A DNA stretch of 64,000 nt from Cutibacterium acnes (lineage in GTDB: Bacteria; Actinomycetota; Actinomycetes; Propionibacteriales; Propionibacteriaceae). The DNA is taken from assembly GCF_003030305.1 (NCBI RefSeq), contig NZ_CP023676.1, positions 434,001-498,000 on the forward strand. Reading direction: 5' to 3'. Made by a program: the position numbers and the translations under genes. Below are positions 53,256-62,268 of the stretch, one piece after another (positions within the stretch are counted from its first letter, which is position 1; every line of letters begins with the position of its first letter). The notes under the pieces are model-generated. The model did no database searches, had not been told where the DNA came from, and saw nothing but the letters and a program-made list of their open reading frames with translations.

Positions 53256-53720
53256 TCAGGCCATTACCTGTTCCCATTCGTCGCGGTGGTTCAGCATCGT
53301 GTGCGCGGCTTCTTGGGCGGCCTTGATGGAATGGTTGGCTCCCCATCCGCACTGCACTTCGTTAGCAGCGGGGGTGGCGTCGAGCTTGAGGATGTCGCGC
53401 AGGGTGGTCTCGACAAGTTCGCATGTGCCTGGGACATCCGGTTCTCCGATCATGATGAGGTAGAACCCGGTCTGGCATCCCATCGGCCCGAAGTCGATGA
53501 CGGCGTCGGAATGGTTTCGCACGCACTCGGCGAAGGAGTGCTCCAGGGAGTGCACCGCAGGCATGTCCAGATGTTCCTTGTTGGGCTGGCAGAACCTCAC
53601 GTCGTACTTGGTGAGGGTGTCGCCAGCGGGTAGGTGCTTGACGTCGGCCACACGCACGAATGGTGCTGCCACCTTGGTGTGGTCCAGGTTGAAACTTTCG
53701 ACGTTCATTTTGTGTGCCAT
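53256..53720 (-). CDS. luxS: S-ribosylhomocysteine lyase (autoinducer-2 synthesis)
   Basis: 154 residues from ATG 53720, the family's normal length; the open frame extends to 53909 but would overlap manA. Metal ligands His57 and His61 (HSLEH) and Cys124 (VQCGWG), and catalytic Cys82 (PMGCQTGFY), are all present. It splits S-ribosylhomocysteine to homocysteine and the AI-2 precursor DPD. It lies 55 bases after manA on the same strand. Its 3' end is duplicated at 51160. Confidence 0.96.
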   Translation of the reverse strand: MAHKMNVESFNLDHTKVAAPFVRVADVKHLPAGDTLTKYDVRFCQPNKEHLDMPAVHSLEHSFAECVRNHSDAVIDFGPMGCQTGFYLIMIGEPDVPGTCELVETTLRDILKLDATPAANEVQCGWGANHSIKAAQEAAHTMLNHRDEWEQVMA

Positions 53721-53775
53721 GAACCCATCCTCTCGCATCGACACGAATCCCACACGGGCAACCAGCCAGCTGTGG

Positions 53776-54957
53776 TTAAAGCCCGGCGGCAGCAATAAAT
53801 CCGTCGCAGTCTCCGTCAATTTGTACCCGTTCACCAGCCGGAATCCAGACGGCCTGACCGCGTACGATCTCGTCAGTTCCATGAGAGCCTGAACAGACCG
53901 CATACCCATCCGTAATGAGGAGTATTCGAGCTAGCTCGCTTGCCGGCATCATGGCGGGGCAGGTGGTGTCGAGGTCGAGCTGCCAGAGTCGGAACTGGTC
54001 GTCAATGCCCGGGAATACGCGCATTCCCGGGTCTACCTCCTCCGCCGCAATGATCCGTGGCTCCTGGGTCTGGAACGAGACGATTTGGATGAGGGAATCG
54101 ATGTCAATGTGCTTGTTGGTGAGTCCGCCCCGCACGACATTGTTGGAATCGGCCATGATCTCAATGCCCGTGCCCGATAGGTATGAGTGCATGAGTCCCG
54201 GGGGTACAGACAGCGCCTGGCCCGGTTTCAGGTGAACTCGATTGAGCATGAGCGCTGCCAGGATCGAGGGGTCCCCGGGAAAATACTCGTCGAGCTCGAC
54301 GGCGGTGCGAGCGAACTCTCCCAGGGGTGTGTCCTCTCCTACGTGGTTGACGGCTCCTGAGACCACCTCGGTGACGATCTGACGCCGTACGTCGTCCCCC
54401 GCGAGGCAGTTGAGGAAGGTTTCGGCAAGGGCGGCCGAACCGGAACGTTCGGTCAGCGATCCCAACACCGGGTCAGTCGGGGTGAGGACCTCTAGCTCAT
54501 CGAACAGCTGACGGGTCTCGTGCGGATCGCGGAATCCGCACAACCCCTCAAAATCGCTGAGGGCGACGAGAATCTCGGGCTGGGGCCAATCGTCGACGAA
54601 GGTGCGGTGGGGGTCGTCAACGCCAATGCCGTCCTGGTTCTCTCGAGCGAATCCAGCCCGTGCCATCGCGGCGTCAGGATGAGCTTGCAGACTTAACGGG
54701 TGGTAGGCCGAGAGGATTTTGAGGAGAAAGGGTAAGCGGGCACCGAAGACTTTTCGGCTGCGATCACCGAGTTCGTCAGGGTGAGCGTGGATGTAGTCGG
54801 TGAGCGGTATGCCATCGAGGGTCGACGGCGAGGTCTCATGGGCCCCGAGCCAGTATTCGGCCCACGGCTTTCCGTCAGCCTCTTTTCCGAGGATGTCTGG
54901 GATCGCATCGTAGGAGCCCCAGGAGTACGTCCGAACCGTTCCGGTCAGGCGTTTCAT
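53776..54957 (-). CDS. manA: Mannose-6-phosphate isomerase, class I
   Basis: 393 residues from ATG 54957 ([17 protein letters not shown]), with gagagg upstream; the 74 extra codons upstream overlap the DUF3263 gene. Zinc-site motifs: LSLQAHPD, then KPEILVAL-like [18 protein letters not shown] and [21 protein letters not shown]. It interconverts mannose-6-phosphate and fructose-6-phosphate. Middle gene of DUF3263-manA-luxS. Confidence 0.95.
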   Translation of the reverse strand: MKRLTGTVRTYSWGSYDAIPDILGKEADGKPWAEYWLGAHETSPSTLDGIPLTDYIHAHPDELGDRSRKVFGARLPFLLKILSAYHPLSLQAHPDAAMARAGFARENQDGIGVDDPHRTFVDDWPQPEILVALSDFEGLCGFRDPHETRQLFDELEVLTPTDPVLGSLTERSGSAALAETFLNCLAGDDVRRQIVTEVVSGAVNHVGEDTPLGEFARTAVELDEYFPGDPSILAALMLNRVHLKPGQALSVPPGLMHSYLSGTGIEIMADSNNVVRGGLTNKHIDIDSLIQIVSFQTQEPRIIAAEEVDPGMRVFPGIDDQFRLWQLDLDTTCPAMMPASELARILLITDGYAVCSGSHGTDEIVRGQAVWIPAGERVQIDGDCDGFIAAAGL

Positions 54958-55000
54958 AATGTGCCTCTCGTCATGTGCATCGTTGCCGACGTCGTAGGTG

Positions 55001-55285
55001 TCATCTGAGCAGTTGTGCGCTACGGGAGCGGCGTTGCTGGCTGCGAACCCGCTGAAGTCGTCCCACCAGGGACGGCGCGTACTGGGCGGCCTTTTCGTCG
55101 TCGATGAGCTCGTTGAGTCGCAGGTGGTATCGGGGGGACGATAGGCCGAGGCTGTCGCGAATGGCGGTCTCCTTGTCAACGCTCAGACTCCCGGCTTGCC
55201 AGGACTCCTCAAGATCCAAAATCGCGCGATCCGAGGCGCACAACTCGGCGGACTCTGCGGATTCGGGGGTGATGGAATCTGACAC
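55001..55285 (-). CDS. DUF3263-family protein
   Basis: A 94-residue actinobacterial protein. The ASDRAILDLEESW start, AIRDSLGLSSPRYHLRLNELID and an Arg-rich end (RLQRVRSQQRRSRS) match DUF3263, a small helix-turn-helix-like family. The helix and the basic end suggest DNA binding, but no function is known. It stands 43 bases upstream of manA and is probably in the same operon. Confidence 0.82.
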   Translation of the reverse strand: MSDSITPESAESAELCASDRAILDLEESWQAGSLSVDKETAIRDSLGLSSPRYHLRLNELIDDEKAAQYAPSLVGRLQRVRSQQRRSRSAQLLR

Positions 55286-55387
55286 AGTGCCAGTTTAGGG
55301 GCCATCCCGGCATAAACGGGTGGGTGACGTTGCGGGCCCCGTCGTCATCGTTGGTAGTACGACTGGACATGTTCCGCTCACGAACTC

Positions 55388-55414
55388 TTTGCACTCGCTG
55401 GGTGTGAGTGCTAA
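55388..55414. promoter_or_regulatory. CIRCE operator 1 upstream of groEL
   Basis: TTTGCACTC, nine bases, GAGTGCTAA: a near-perfect match to the CIRCE consensus TTAGCACTC-N9-GAGTGCTAA bound by the repressor HrcA. It implies heat-shock control of groEL. Confidence 0.95.
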
Positions 55415-57253
<1,839 letters not shown>

Positions 57254-57276
57254 TCGTGCATTGCCTTCGCTGATTT

Positions 57277-57309
57277 GAGGTGGGGCGGTCCTAGTGGCCG
57301 CCCCACCTC
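57277..57309 (+). terminator. Intrinsic terminator of groEL
   Basis: A perfect 12-base GC-rich inverted repeat, GAGGTGGGGCGG / CCGCCCCACCTC, with a 9-base loop, followed by a T-containing stretch (gctgtcttgtt). It begins 24 bases after the groEL stop. Confidence 0.9.
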
Positions 57310-57387
57310 GCTGTCTTGTTACAAACGTGGTAGTTGTTCGTGCGGTGCGCATGCGTACATGAGAGAGTCAGCTCACTCCGGGAAGGA

Positions 57388-58464
57388 TCAGATGGCTGGG
57401 GTGATGATGTCACGCACCAAGGTGTCGAGATCGGCATCGGCCTGGAGGAACTGGCGAAGAGTTCTGCGGGTGGCACCAAACGTGTCGAACTCCTTGATCG
57501 TCATTCCATCAGGATCGTAGGCGCGCATGAACTCCGGGATCTTCTTGAGAGCATCGAGATGCTCGGCAGCAACCGGTTCATCTATGCGTGGGACAACGTG
57601 GTAGTCAGAGTCGTTAATGCGCTTTTGCCACTTGAACGGCGGGGAGACCACGAGGTCGCCACCGATAAGTTCGGACCACTGCAAGACGTTGCGGAATGCG
57701 GCGCACAGCACCCGGGAGTGGAATCCGCGCTCGACGAAGATCTGGTTGGCGCGCTTGATCGCGGCAATGCCGGCCCACTCCAGGTGTCCGGGGTCGATAA
57801 AGAGGCGGTCGCGCTCGGCCACGATTTTGAGCCAGTCGTCAAGGCGACCGGCCATAATTGTCACTACAGGTCCCATTTCGTCAATGGGCTTGCCTTCGGC
57901 TACACGACGCTGCAGCCCTCGCTCGATGGCCTCAGCCGATTTCACTGCCTGAGATACGGTGAAGGACACCGTCACGTTGACCGAAACGCCACGGTAGGTG
58001 GCCTCCTCGATCGCCTCTATGCCCACAGAGGTGCAGGGGATCTTGACGATGATGTTTGGCGCAAGATTACTGAACTCTTCGGCCTGGTCTGCCAGAGCCT
58101 TGGCGTCGCGATGCAGCCGCGGATCGGTCTGGATGGAGAGACGACCGTTTCGGCCCTTGTGCTCGACGAAGATCGGCTCGAGGAGCTTTGCGGCTTCGAC
58201 TGACATGTCCTTGATGGCCTGCCATCCGATTTGGGACTCTCCCCACGTGGGATTGTTCTCGGCGATAGCGCGAATACGGTCTTCCCAGATGTCTGGATGC
58301 TTCTTGATGGTCGTGTAACCGATAACCGGGTTGCACGTGGCACCGACGCCGCCGAATGCAATGGACTGACGAAGTTCGTCTAGATCGGCCGAGTCATTCC
58401 ACAGCGCCGTCGGGGTCGTGCGGGACGCGTCAAGGAGCGGACCTGGGGTGTAGTTGATCTTCAT
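57388..58464 (-). CDS. Transaldolase-family protein of the inositol locus
   Basis: A 358-residue transaldolase-like TIM barrel. GGVGATCNPVIGYTTIKKHPD, the IQTDPRLHRD segment, and NIIVKIPCTSVGIEAIEEAT with the Schiff-base-type lysine fit the family. It differs from canonical pentose-phosphate transaldolase in length and motifs and belongs to a group often placed by inositol or sugar-acid genes. It might process a sugar phosphate in that pathway. It is downstream of, and on the same strand as, the GntR regulator. Confidence 0.88.
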   Translation of the reverse strand: MKINYTPGPLLDASRTTPTALWNDSADLDELRQSIAFGGVGATCNPVIGYTTIKKHPDIWEDRIRAIAENNPTWGESQIGWQAIKDMSVEAAKLLEPIFVEHKGRNGRLSIQTDPRLHRDAKALADQAEEFSNLAPNIIVKIPCTSVGIEAIEEATYRGVSVNVTVSFTVSQAVKSAEAIERGLQRRVAEGKPIDEMGPVVTIMAGRLDDWLKIVAERDRLFIDPGHLEWAGIAAIKRANQIFVERGFHSRVLCAAFRNVLQWSELIGGDLVVSPPFKWQKRINDSDYHVVPRIDEPVAAEHLDALKKIPEFMRAYDPDGMTIKEFDTFGATRRTLRQFLQADADLDTLVRDIITPAI

Positions 58465-58565
58465 GGCAACTCCTGTGCGAGGTGTTCACCGGCTCGTCGT
58501 CGCCGCCGGTACAAGATCTAGCCAACACCGCAAAGTTTGTCCTGTCAAATAATCTCGCCGCGGCG

Positions 58566-59309
58566 TCAGGCGTACACCGTGTTCTCATAGGCATAAATGG
58601 AGGCGCGGTACACGTGCTGTCCAAACTCGATGACGCGGTTGGACTCGTCACATGCCGTGCGTTGCATCGTGAGTAGGGCGGCGCCGGGTGGTTCGTTGAG
58701 CAGGCGTGCCTCGTCAGGGAGGGCGAGACGGGCGCTGAATCGCTGATGGCCTACCGCGACGACGACATCCCTGCTGCGCAGATAGTCGTAGAAACCAGTG
58801 GTTCTCAGCTCTTCTGCACTGGGCGCGAGGTCCACGGGTACCCAGTTCGTCATGATGGCCAGCGGTTCGTCCTGGGACATTCGTAGTCGGCGGAAATGGG
58901 CCACTTCGGAGTTGCTGGGCAGGCCAAGCGCTGCGGCTACTGCTGGCGGGGCGGTTTCCACTGTCCAGTCGAGCACGCTGGTGCGCGGCCTTTGGCCAGA
59001 TGCCTGGAGGTCGTCATAAAGACTCGTGAGGTTCATGGAGCGGTGCACTCGGGTGGGGGTCACCTGGGTGCCGATGCCGCGTCGGCGGATGACGAGTCCA
59101 CGTTGGGTCAGGGTTTCAAAAGCTCGCCGCGCGGTGGGACGCGATACATGCAGGCGTGCCGCCATGGACATTTCGTCTTCGATGCGCGTTCCGGGAGGAA
59201 GCTCGCCGGATTCGATGAGTTGCGCCAGGGGTTCGGCGATCTGGGTGTGGAGTGGTTCTGGGCGCGATCGGTCGATGGTGATGTCAGCGATGTAGGGCTC
59301 GTTCTCCAC
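58566..59309 (-). CDS. GntR-family regulator (HutC/UTRA type), probable inositol repressor
   Basis: 247 residues. Residues 1-75 form the winged helix (PLHTQIAEPLAQLIESGELPPGTRI then LHVSRPTARRAFETLTQRGLVIRRRG); residues 90-245 are a UTRA effector domain (AHFRRLRMSQDEPLAIMTNWVP). It is divergent from iolC across 214 bases that contain a promoter with a palindrome, so it most likely represses the iol operon. The effector is probably an inositol intermediate (inference). Confidence 0.9.
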   Translation of the reverse strand: MENEPYIADITIDRSRPEPLHTQIAEPLAQLIESGELPPGTRIEDEMSMAARLHVSRPTARRAFETLTQRGLVIRRRGIGTQVTPTRVHRSMNLTSLYDDLQASGQRPRTSVLDWTVETAPPAVAAALGLPSNSEVAHFRRLRMSQDEPLAIMTNWVPVDLAPSAEELRTTGFYDYLRSRDVVVAVGHQRFSARLALPDEARLLNEPPGAALLTMQRTACDESNRVIEFGQHVYRASIYAYENTVYA

Positions 59310-59458
59310 TGTCGTTCCTCATTTGTGGGTATGTACTGACGCACAGTCTATTGGTGGGCAGTGCAAGGGGCGGACCGATCGTACGGGCTGCGTCAGGATA
59401 TAAGCGGGCGGCGATTTCTGTATTCGGAGTAGGGTGGCTGGCAACATTATCAATTGTA

Positions 59459-59486
59459 TTGACATATGTCTCTTGGTTGGTAGTAT
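59459..59486 (+). promoter_or_regulatory. iolC operon promoter with overlapping palindrome
   Basis: TTGACA, 16 bases, TAGTAT forms a good sigma-70-type promoter 38 bases before the iolC ATG. The perfect palindrome GACATATGTC at 59461-59470 overlaps the -35 box and is a likely operator for the divergent GntR regulator. Confidence 0.75.
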
Positions 59487-59523
59487 CTGAGGCGTTAGAC
59501 ATCCTCGATGAAGTGGAGTCGTC

Positions 59524-60513
59524 ATGGTATCCAGCCGCCGCCGTGACCTTGATGTGCTCACGATGGGACGAATCGGTGTAGACATCTATCCGCTGCAGTA
59601 CGGGGTGGGGCTTGAGGATGTCACGTCGTTCGGAAAGTTCCTTGGCGGTAGTCCGACCAATGTGGCCGTCGCGGCTGCCAGGCTGCGTCATTCTGCCGCA
59701 GTCGTCACGGCAGTAGGCGATGATCCCTTCGGGCGGTTCTGTCGCCGCGAGATGGCCAGACTCGGTGTCTATGACAACTACGTGCTCGTCAATTCCGAAT
59801 TGCCCACTCCGGTGACGTTTTGCGAGATCTTTCCTCCCGACGACTTCCCGCTCTACTTCTACCGGCGTCCTACCGCTCCAGATCTGAGGATCACTCCGGA
59901 CGACGTGCCTGAGGATGCTGTGAGGAATGCGCAAATCCTGTGGCTTTCGGTGACTGGCTTGTGTCAACAGCCTTCCTACGACGCACATTGCCGAGCCCTT
60001 GAGGTGCGCGGTAAGGCAGAACACACCGTCCTCGACCTCGACTACCGTTCGATGTTCTGGCAGTCCGCGGCGAAGGCTCATGAAGCAGTCTCAGCGGTGT
60101 TGCCGCACGTGACGGTGGCGATCGGAAATCGCGAGGAGTGTGAGATGGCGGTCGGGGAGTCCGACCCCGACCGAGCTGCTCACGCACTGCTTGATGCAGG
60201 CGTTCAGCTTGCCGTCGTCAAGCAGGGGCCCAAAGGTACCTTGGCCATGACCCGTGAGGAGCGCGTGGAGGTCGCCCCCACCCCAATCGACGTTACCAAT
60301 GGCCTCGGAGCCGGAGATTCCTTCGGCGGCAGCCTATGTCACGGGTTGCTAGAGGGATGGAGCCTCGCCGAGACGATTCAAGCAGCGTCGGCCGCAGGAG
60401 CCCTCGTCACGACGCGGTTGGAGTGTTCCACCGCGATGCCCTCGGAACCGGAACTGTTCGCGATGATGGCGAAACATCCGGACATTGCCATCAAAGAGGA
60501 GCATCTGTCATGA
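59524..60513 (+). CDS. iolC: 5-dehydro-2-deoxygluconokinase
   Basis: A 329-residue PfkB-family kinase. The N-terminus (LDVLTMGRIGVDIYPLQYGVGLEDVTSFGKFLGGSPTNVAVA-type segment, with the GGSPTNVA substrate site) is diagnostic for IolC. The ATP and catalytic site is NGLGAGDSFGGSLCHGLL. It phosphorylates 2-deoxy-5-keto-gluconate. Its stop overlaps the next start (ATGA). Confidence 0.95.
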   Translation: MVSSRRRDLDVLTMGRIGVDIYPLQYGVGLEDVTSFGKFLGGSPTNVAVAAARLRHSAAVVTAVGDDPFGRFCRREMARLGVYDNYVLVNSELPTPVTFCEIFPPDDFPLYFYRRPTAPDLRITPDDVPEDAVRNAQILWLSVTGLCQQPSYDAHCRALEVRGKAEHTVLDLDYRSMFWQSAAKAHEAVSAVLPHVTVAIGNREECEMAVGESDPDRAAHALLDAGVQLAVVKQGPKGTLAMTREERVEVAPTPIDVTNGLGAGDSFGGSLCHGLLEGWSLAETIQAASAAGALVTTRLECSTAMPSEPELFAMMAKHPDIAIKEEHLS

Positions 60514-61397
60514 CGCGCACCCCGCTTATTGACAAGCTGTTAGATCGGCGACTTGCCGATCCGGTGCGTTTTGCCGATCGCGTCCGGCAGCGTCCCCGAG
60601 CGACGTGGAGCCCCACTGAACCGCTGATGGTCGTCGCGGCTGATCATCCTGCTCGCGGTGCACTCGCAGCGGGAGGTCGTGCCGATGCCATGGCTGACCG
60701 GGAACACCTCCTCGAGCGCTGCGTGACCGCATTAGGACGTCCCGGGGTCAATGGGTTTCTGGGAACTGCCGACATGGTTGCCGACCTGGCGAACCTCGAC
60801 GCTCTAGATGGCAAGGTTGTATTCGGTTCGATGAACCGAGGAGGGTTCGCTGGAGCTTCCTTCGAGCTCGACGACCGAATGACGGGCTACGACGTGCAAG
60901 GAATCCTTGACGAGGATCTGACCGGTGGCAAGATGCTGCTGAGGTTCGATCTATCCGACCCAGGTACGGCTACCACGGCACAGGCCTGTGCTGGGGCTGT
61001 GACGACTCTGGCCAGGGCGAGGCGAATTGCCATGGTGGAACCGTTCATCTCCTACCGTGCTGACGATGGCAAGGTCGTCAACGATCTTTCCGCTGACGCG
61101 GTTGTGAAATCGGTGGTCATGGCTTCGGGTCTTGGCGCCGATACCTCGTGGACCTGGCTCAAATTGCCCGCGGTTGACGATATGGAGCGGGTGGTACGAG
61201 CCACCTCGCTGCCCATTCTCCTGCTTGGGGGAGAGGTGAGCACGGATCCTGAGGAGACCCGGCGTCGTTGGGCCACGGCACTGGCCGCACGCCATGTCCG
61301 TGGACTCGTCTTGGGACGATCGGTCCTCTATCCGCCGGACTCGGACGTGGCAACTGCCATTGACAACGCTGTTCAATTGTTGGGAGTACAAGCATGA
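60510..61397 (+). CDS. Cgl0158-family TIM-barrel protein, candidate aldolase of inositol breakdown
   Basis: 295 residues from ATG 60510. It begins with LIDKLLDRRLADPVRFAD, then VVAADHPARGALAAGG, and has a barrel pattern with RFDLSDPGTATTAQAC and WTWLKLPAVDDMERVV. It resembles the (beta/alpha)8 proteins found in actinobacterial iol clusters (Cgl0158 type). Because the next expected enzyme after IolC is the 2-deoxy-5-keto-gluconate-6-phosphate aldolase (IolJ), and no other candidate is seen, it may perform that step. This is inference from position. Confidence 0.85.
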   Translation: MTRTPLIDKLLDRRLADPVRFADRVRQRPRATWSPTEPLMVVAADHPARGALAAGGRADAMADREHLLERCVTALGRPGVNGFLGTADMVADLANLDALDGKVVFGSMNRGGFAGASFELDDRMTGYDVQGILDEDLTGGKMLLRFDLSDPGTATTAQACAGAVTTLARARRIAMVEPFISYRADDGKVVNDLSADAVVKSVVMASGLGADTSWTWLKLPAVDDMERVVRATSLPILLLGGEVSTDPEETRRRWATALAARHVRGLVLGRSVLYPPDSDVATAIDNAVQLLGVQA

Positions 61398-62266
61398 CGG
61401 AACTAGTTCTTCGATCTGGGAGCACTGCCTCGGGCTGTCGCGACGTTGTTGTTGACCCTAAGTGCGCTGGCTGGACGTACTCCGGTCTAACTATTGCGAG
61501 TTTGACGAAAGATGAGACCCTTGAGCTGACCACCGACGACCACGAGTACCTCGTTCTACCTCTGGAAGGGTCGTTCACAGTGCAGGGTGATGGGTTCCGA
61601 GCCGATCTCGCCGGGCGCAGCACTATCTGGGGTGAGGTCACCGACTATGCCTTCGTGCCCCGTCACAGGACAATCACCGTCACTGCTGTCAGTGGCGGAC
61701 GGGTGGCGCTGCCCAACGCCCTCGCTAGTGAGGACCTTGAGCCCAGGTATTGCCCGTCCACGGAGGTGCGTGTCGAGCTGCGTGGGGCGGGTAATTGCTC
61801 GCGCCAGGTGGTGAACTACGCCGTTGCTAACCCGGTGCATACCTCCAGGTTGCTGGCCTGCGAAGTTCTCACCCCGGGGGGTAACTGGTCCTCTTACCCT
61901 CCTCACAAGCACGACGAGGAGTCGCAGGTCGAGCACGAACTCGAGGAGATCTACTATTTCGAGATTCGCGGTGACGAGCACGGCCCAGGGATGGCATTCC
62001 ACGGGACCTATGGCACGCCGGACCGTCCCATCCACGTGGCAGAGATGATTTCGAACGGTGACGTAGCTCTGGTGCCGCATGGCTGGCATGGGCCGTGTGC
62101 AGCCGCCCCCGGCTACGACTTGTACTACCTCAATGTGATGGCGGGGCCAGGCGCCGCTGAGTGGAAATCAGTCGACGATCCGCATTACGGGTGGATTCGT
62201 CAAACTTGGCAGGACCAAGATATCGACCCGCGCCTGCCGCTAGCGGTGGACGACTCAAAGGAGTGA
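61394..62266 (+). CDS. iolB: 5-deoxy-glucuronate isomerase
   Basis: A 290-residue bicupin. ILTPGGNWSSYPPHKHDE-type segment (WSSYPPHKHDEE with the metal-binding histidines), LEEIYYFEI and the DVALVPHGWHGPCAAAPGYDLYYLNVMAG segment are typical of IolB. It isomerises 5-deoxy-glucuronate to 2-deoxy-5-keto-gluconate. ATG 61394 overlaps the upstream stop. Confidence 0.95.
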   Translation: MTELVLRSGSTASGCRDVVVDPKCAGWTYSGLTIASLTKDETLELTTDDHEYLVLPLEGSFTVQGDGFRADLAGRSTIWGEVTDYAFVPRHRTITVTAVSGGRVALPNALASEDLEPRYCPSTEVRVELRGAGNCSRQVVNYAVANPVHTSRLLACEVLTPGGNWSSYPPHKHDEESQVEHELEEIYYFEIRGDEHGPGMAFHGTYGTPDRPIHVAEMISNGDVALVPHGWHGPCAAAPGYDLYYLNVMAGPGAAEWKSVDDPHYGWIRQTWQDQDIDPRLPLAVDDSKE

Positions 62267-62268
62267 TT

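Noticed and set aside
53721-53909. N-terminal extension of luxS
   Set aside because: It overlaps the end of manA, and the 154-residue form from 53720 has the normal LuxS start and length.
54958-55179. N-terminal extension of manA
   Set aside because: It overlaps the DUF3263 gene in another frame, and a good ribosome binding site precedes ATG 54957.
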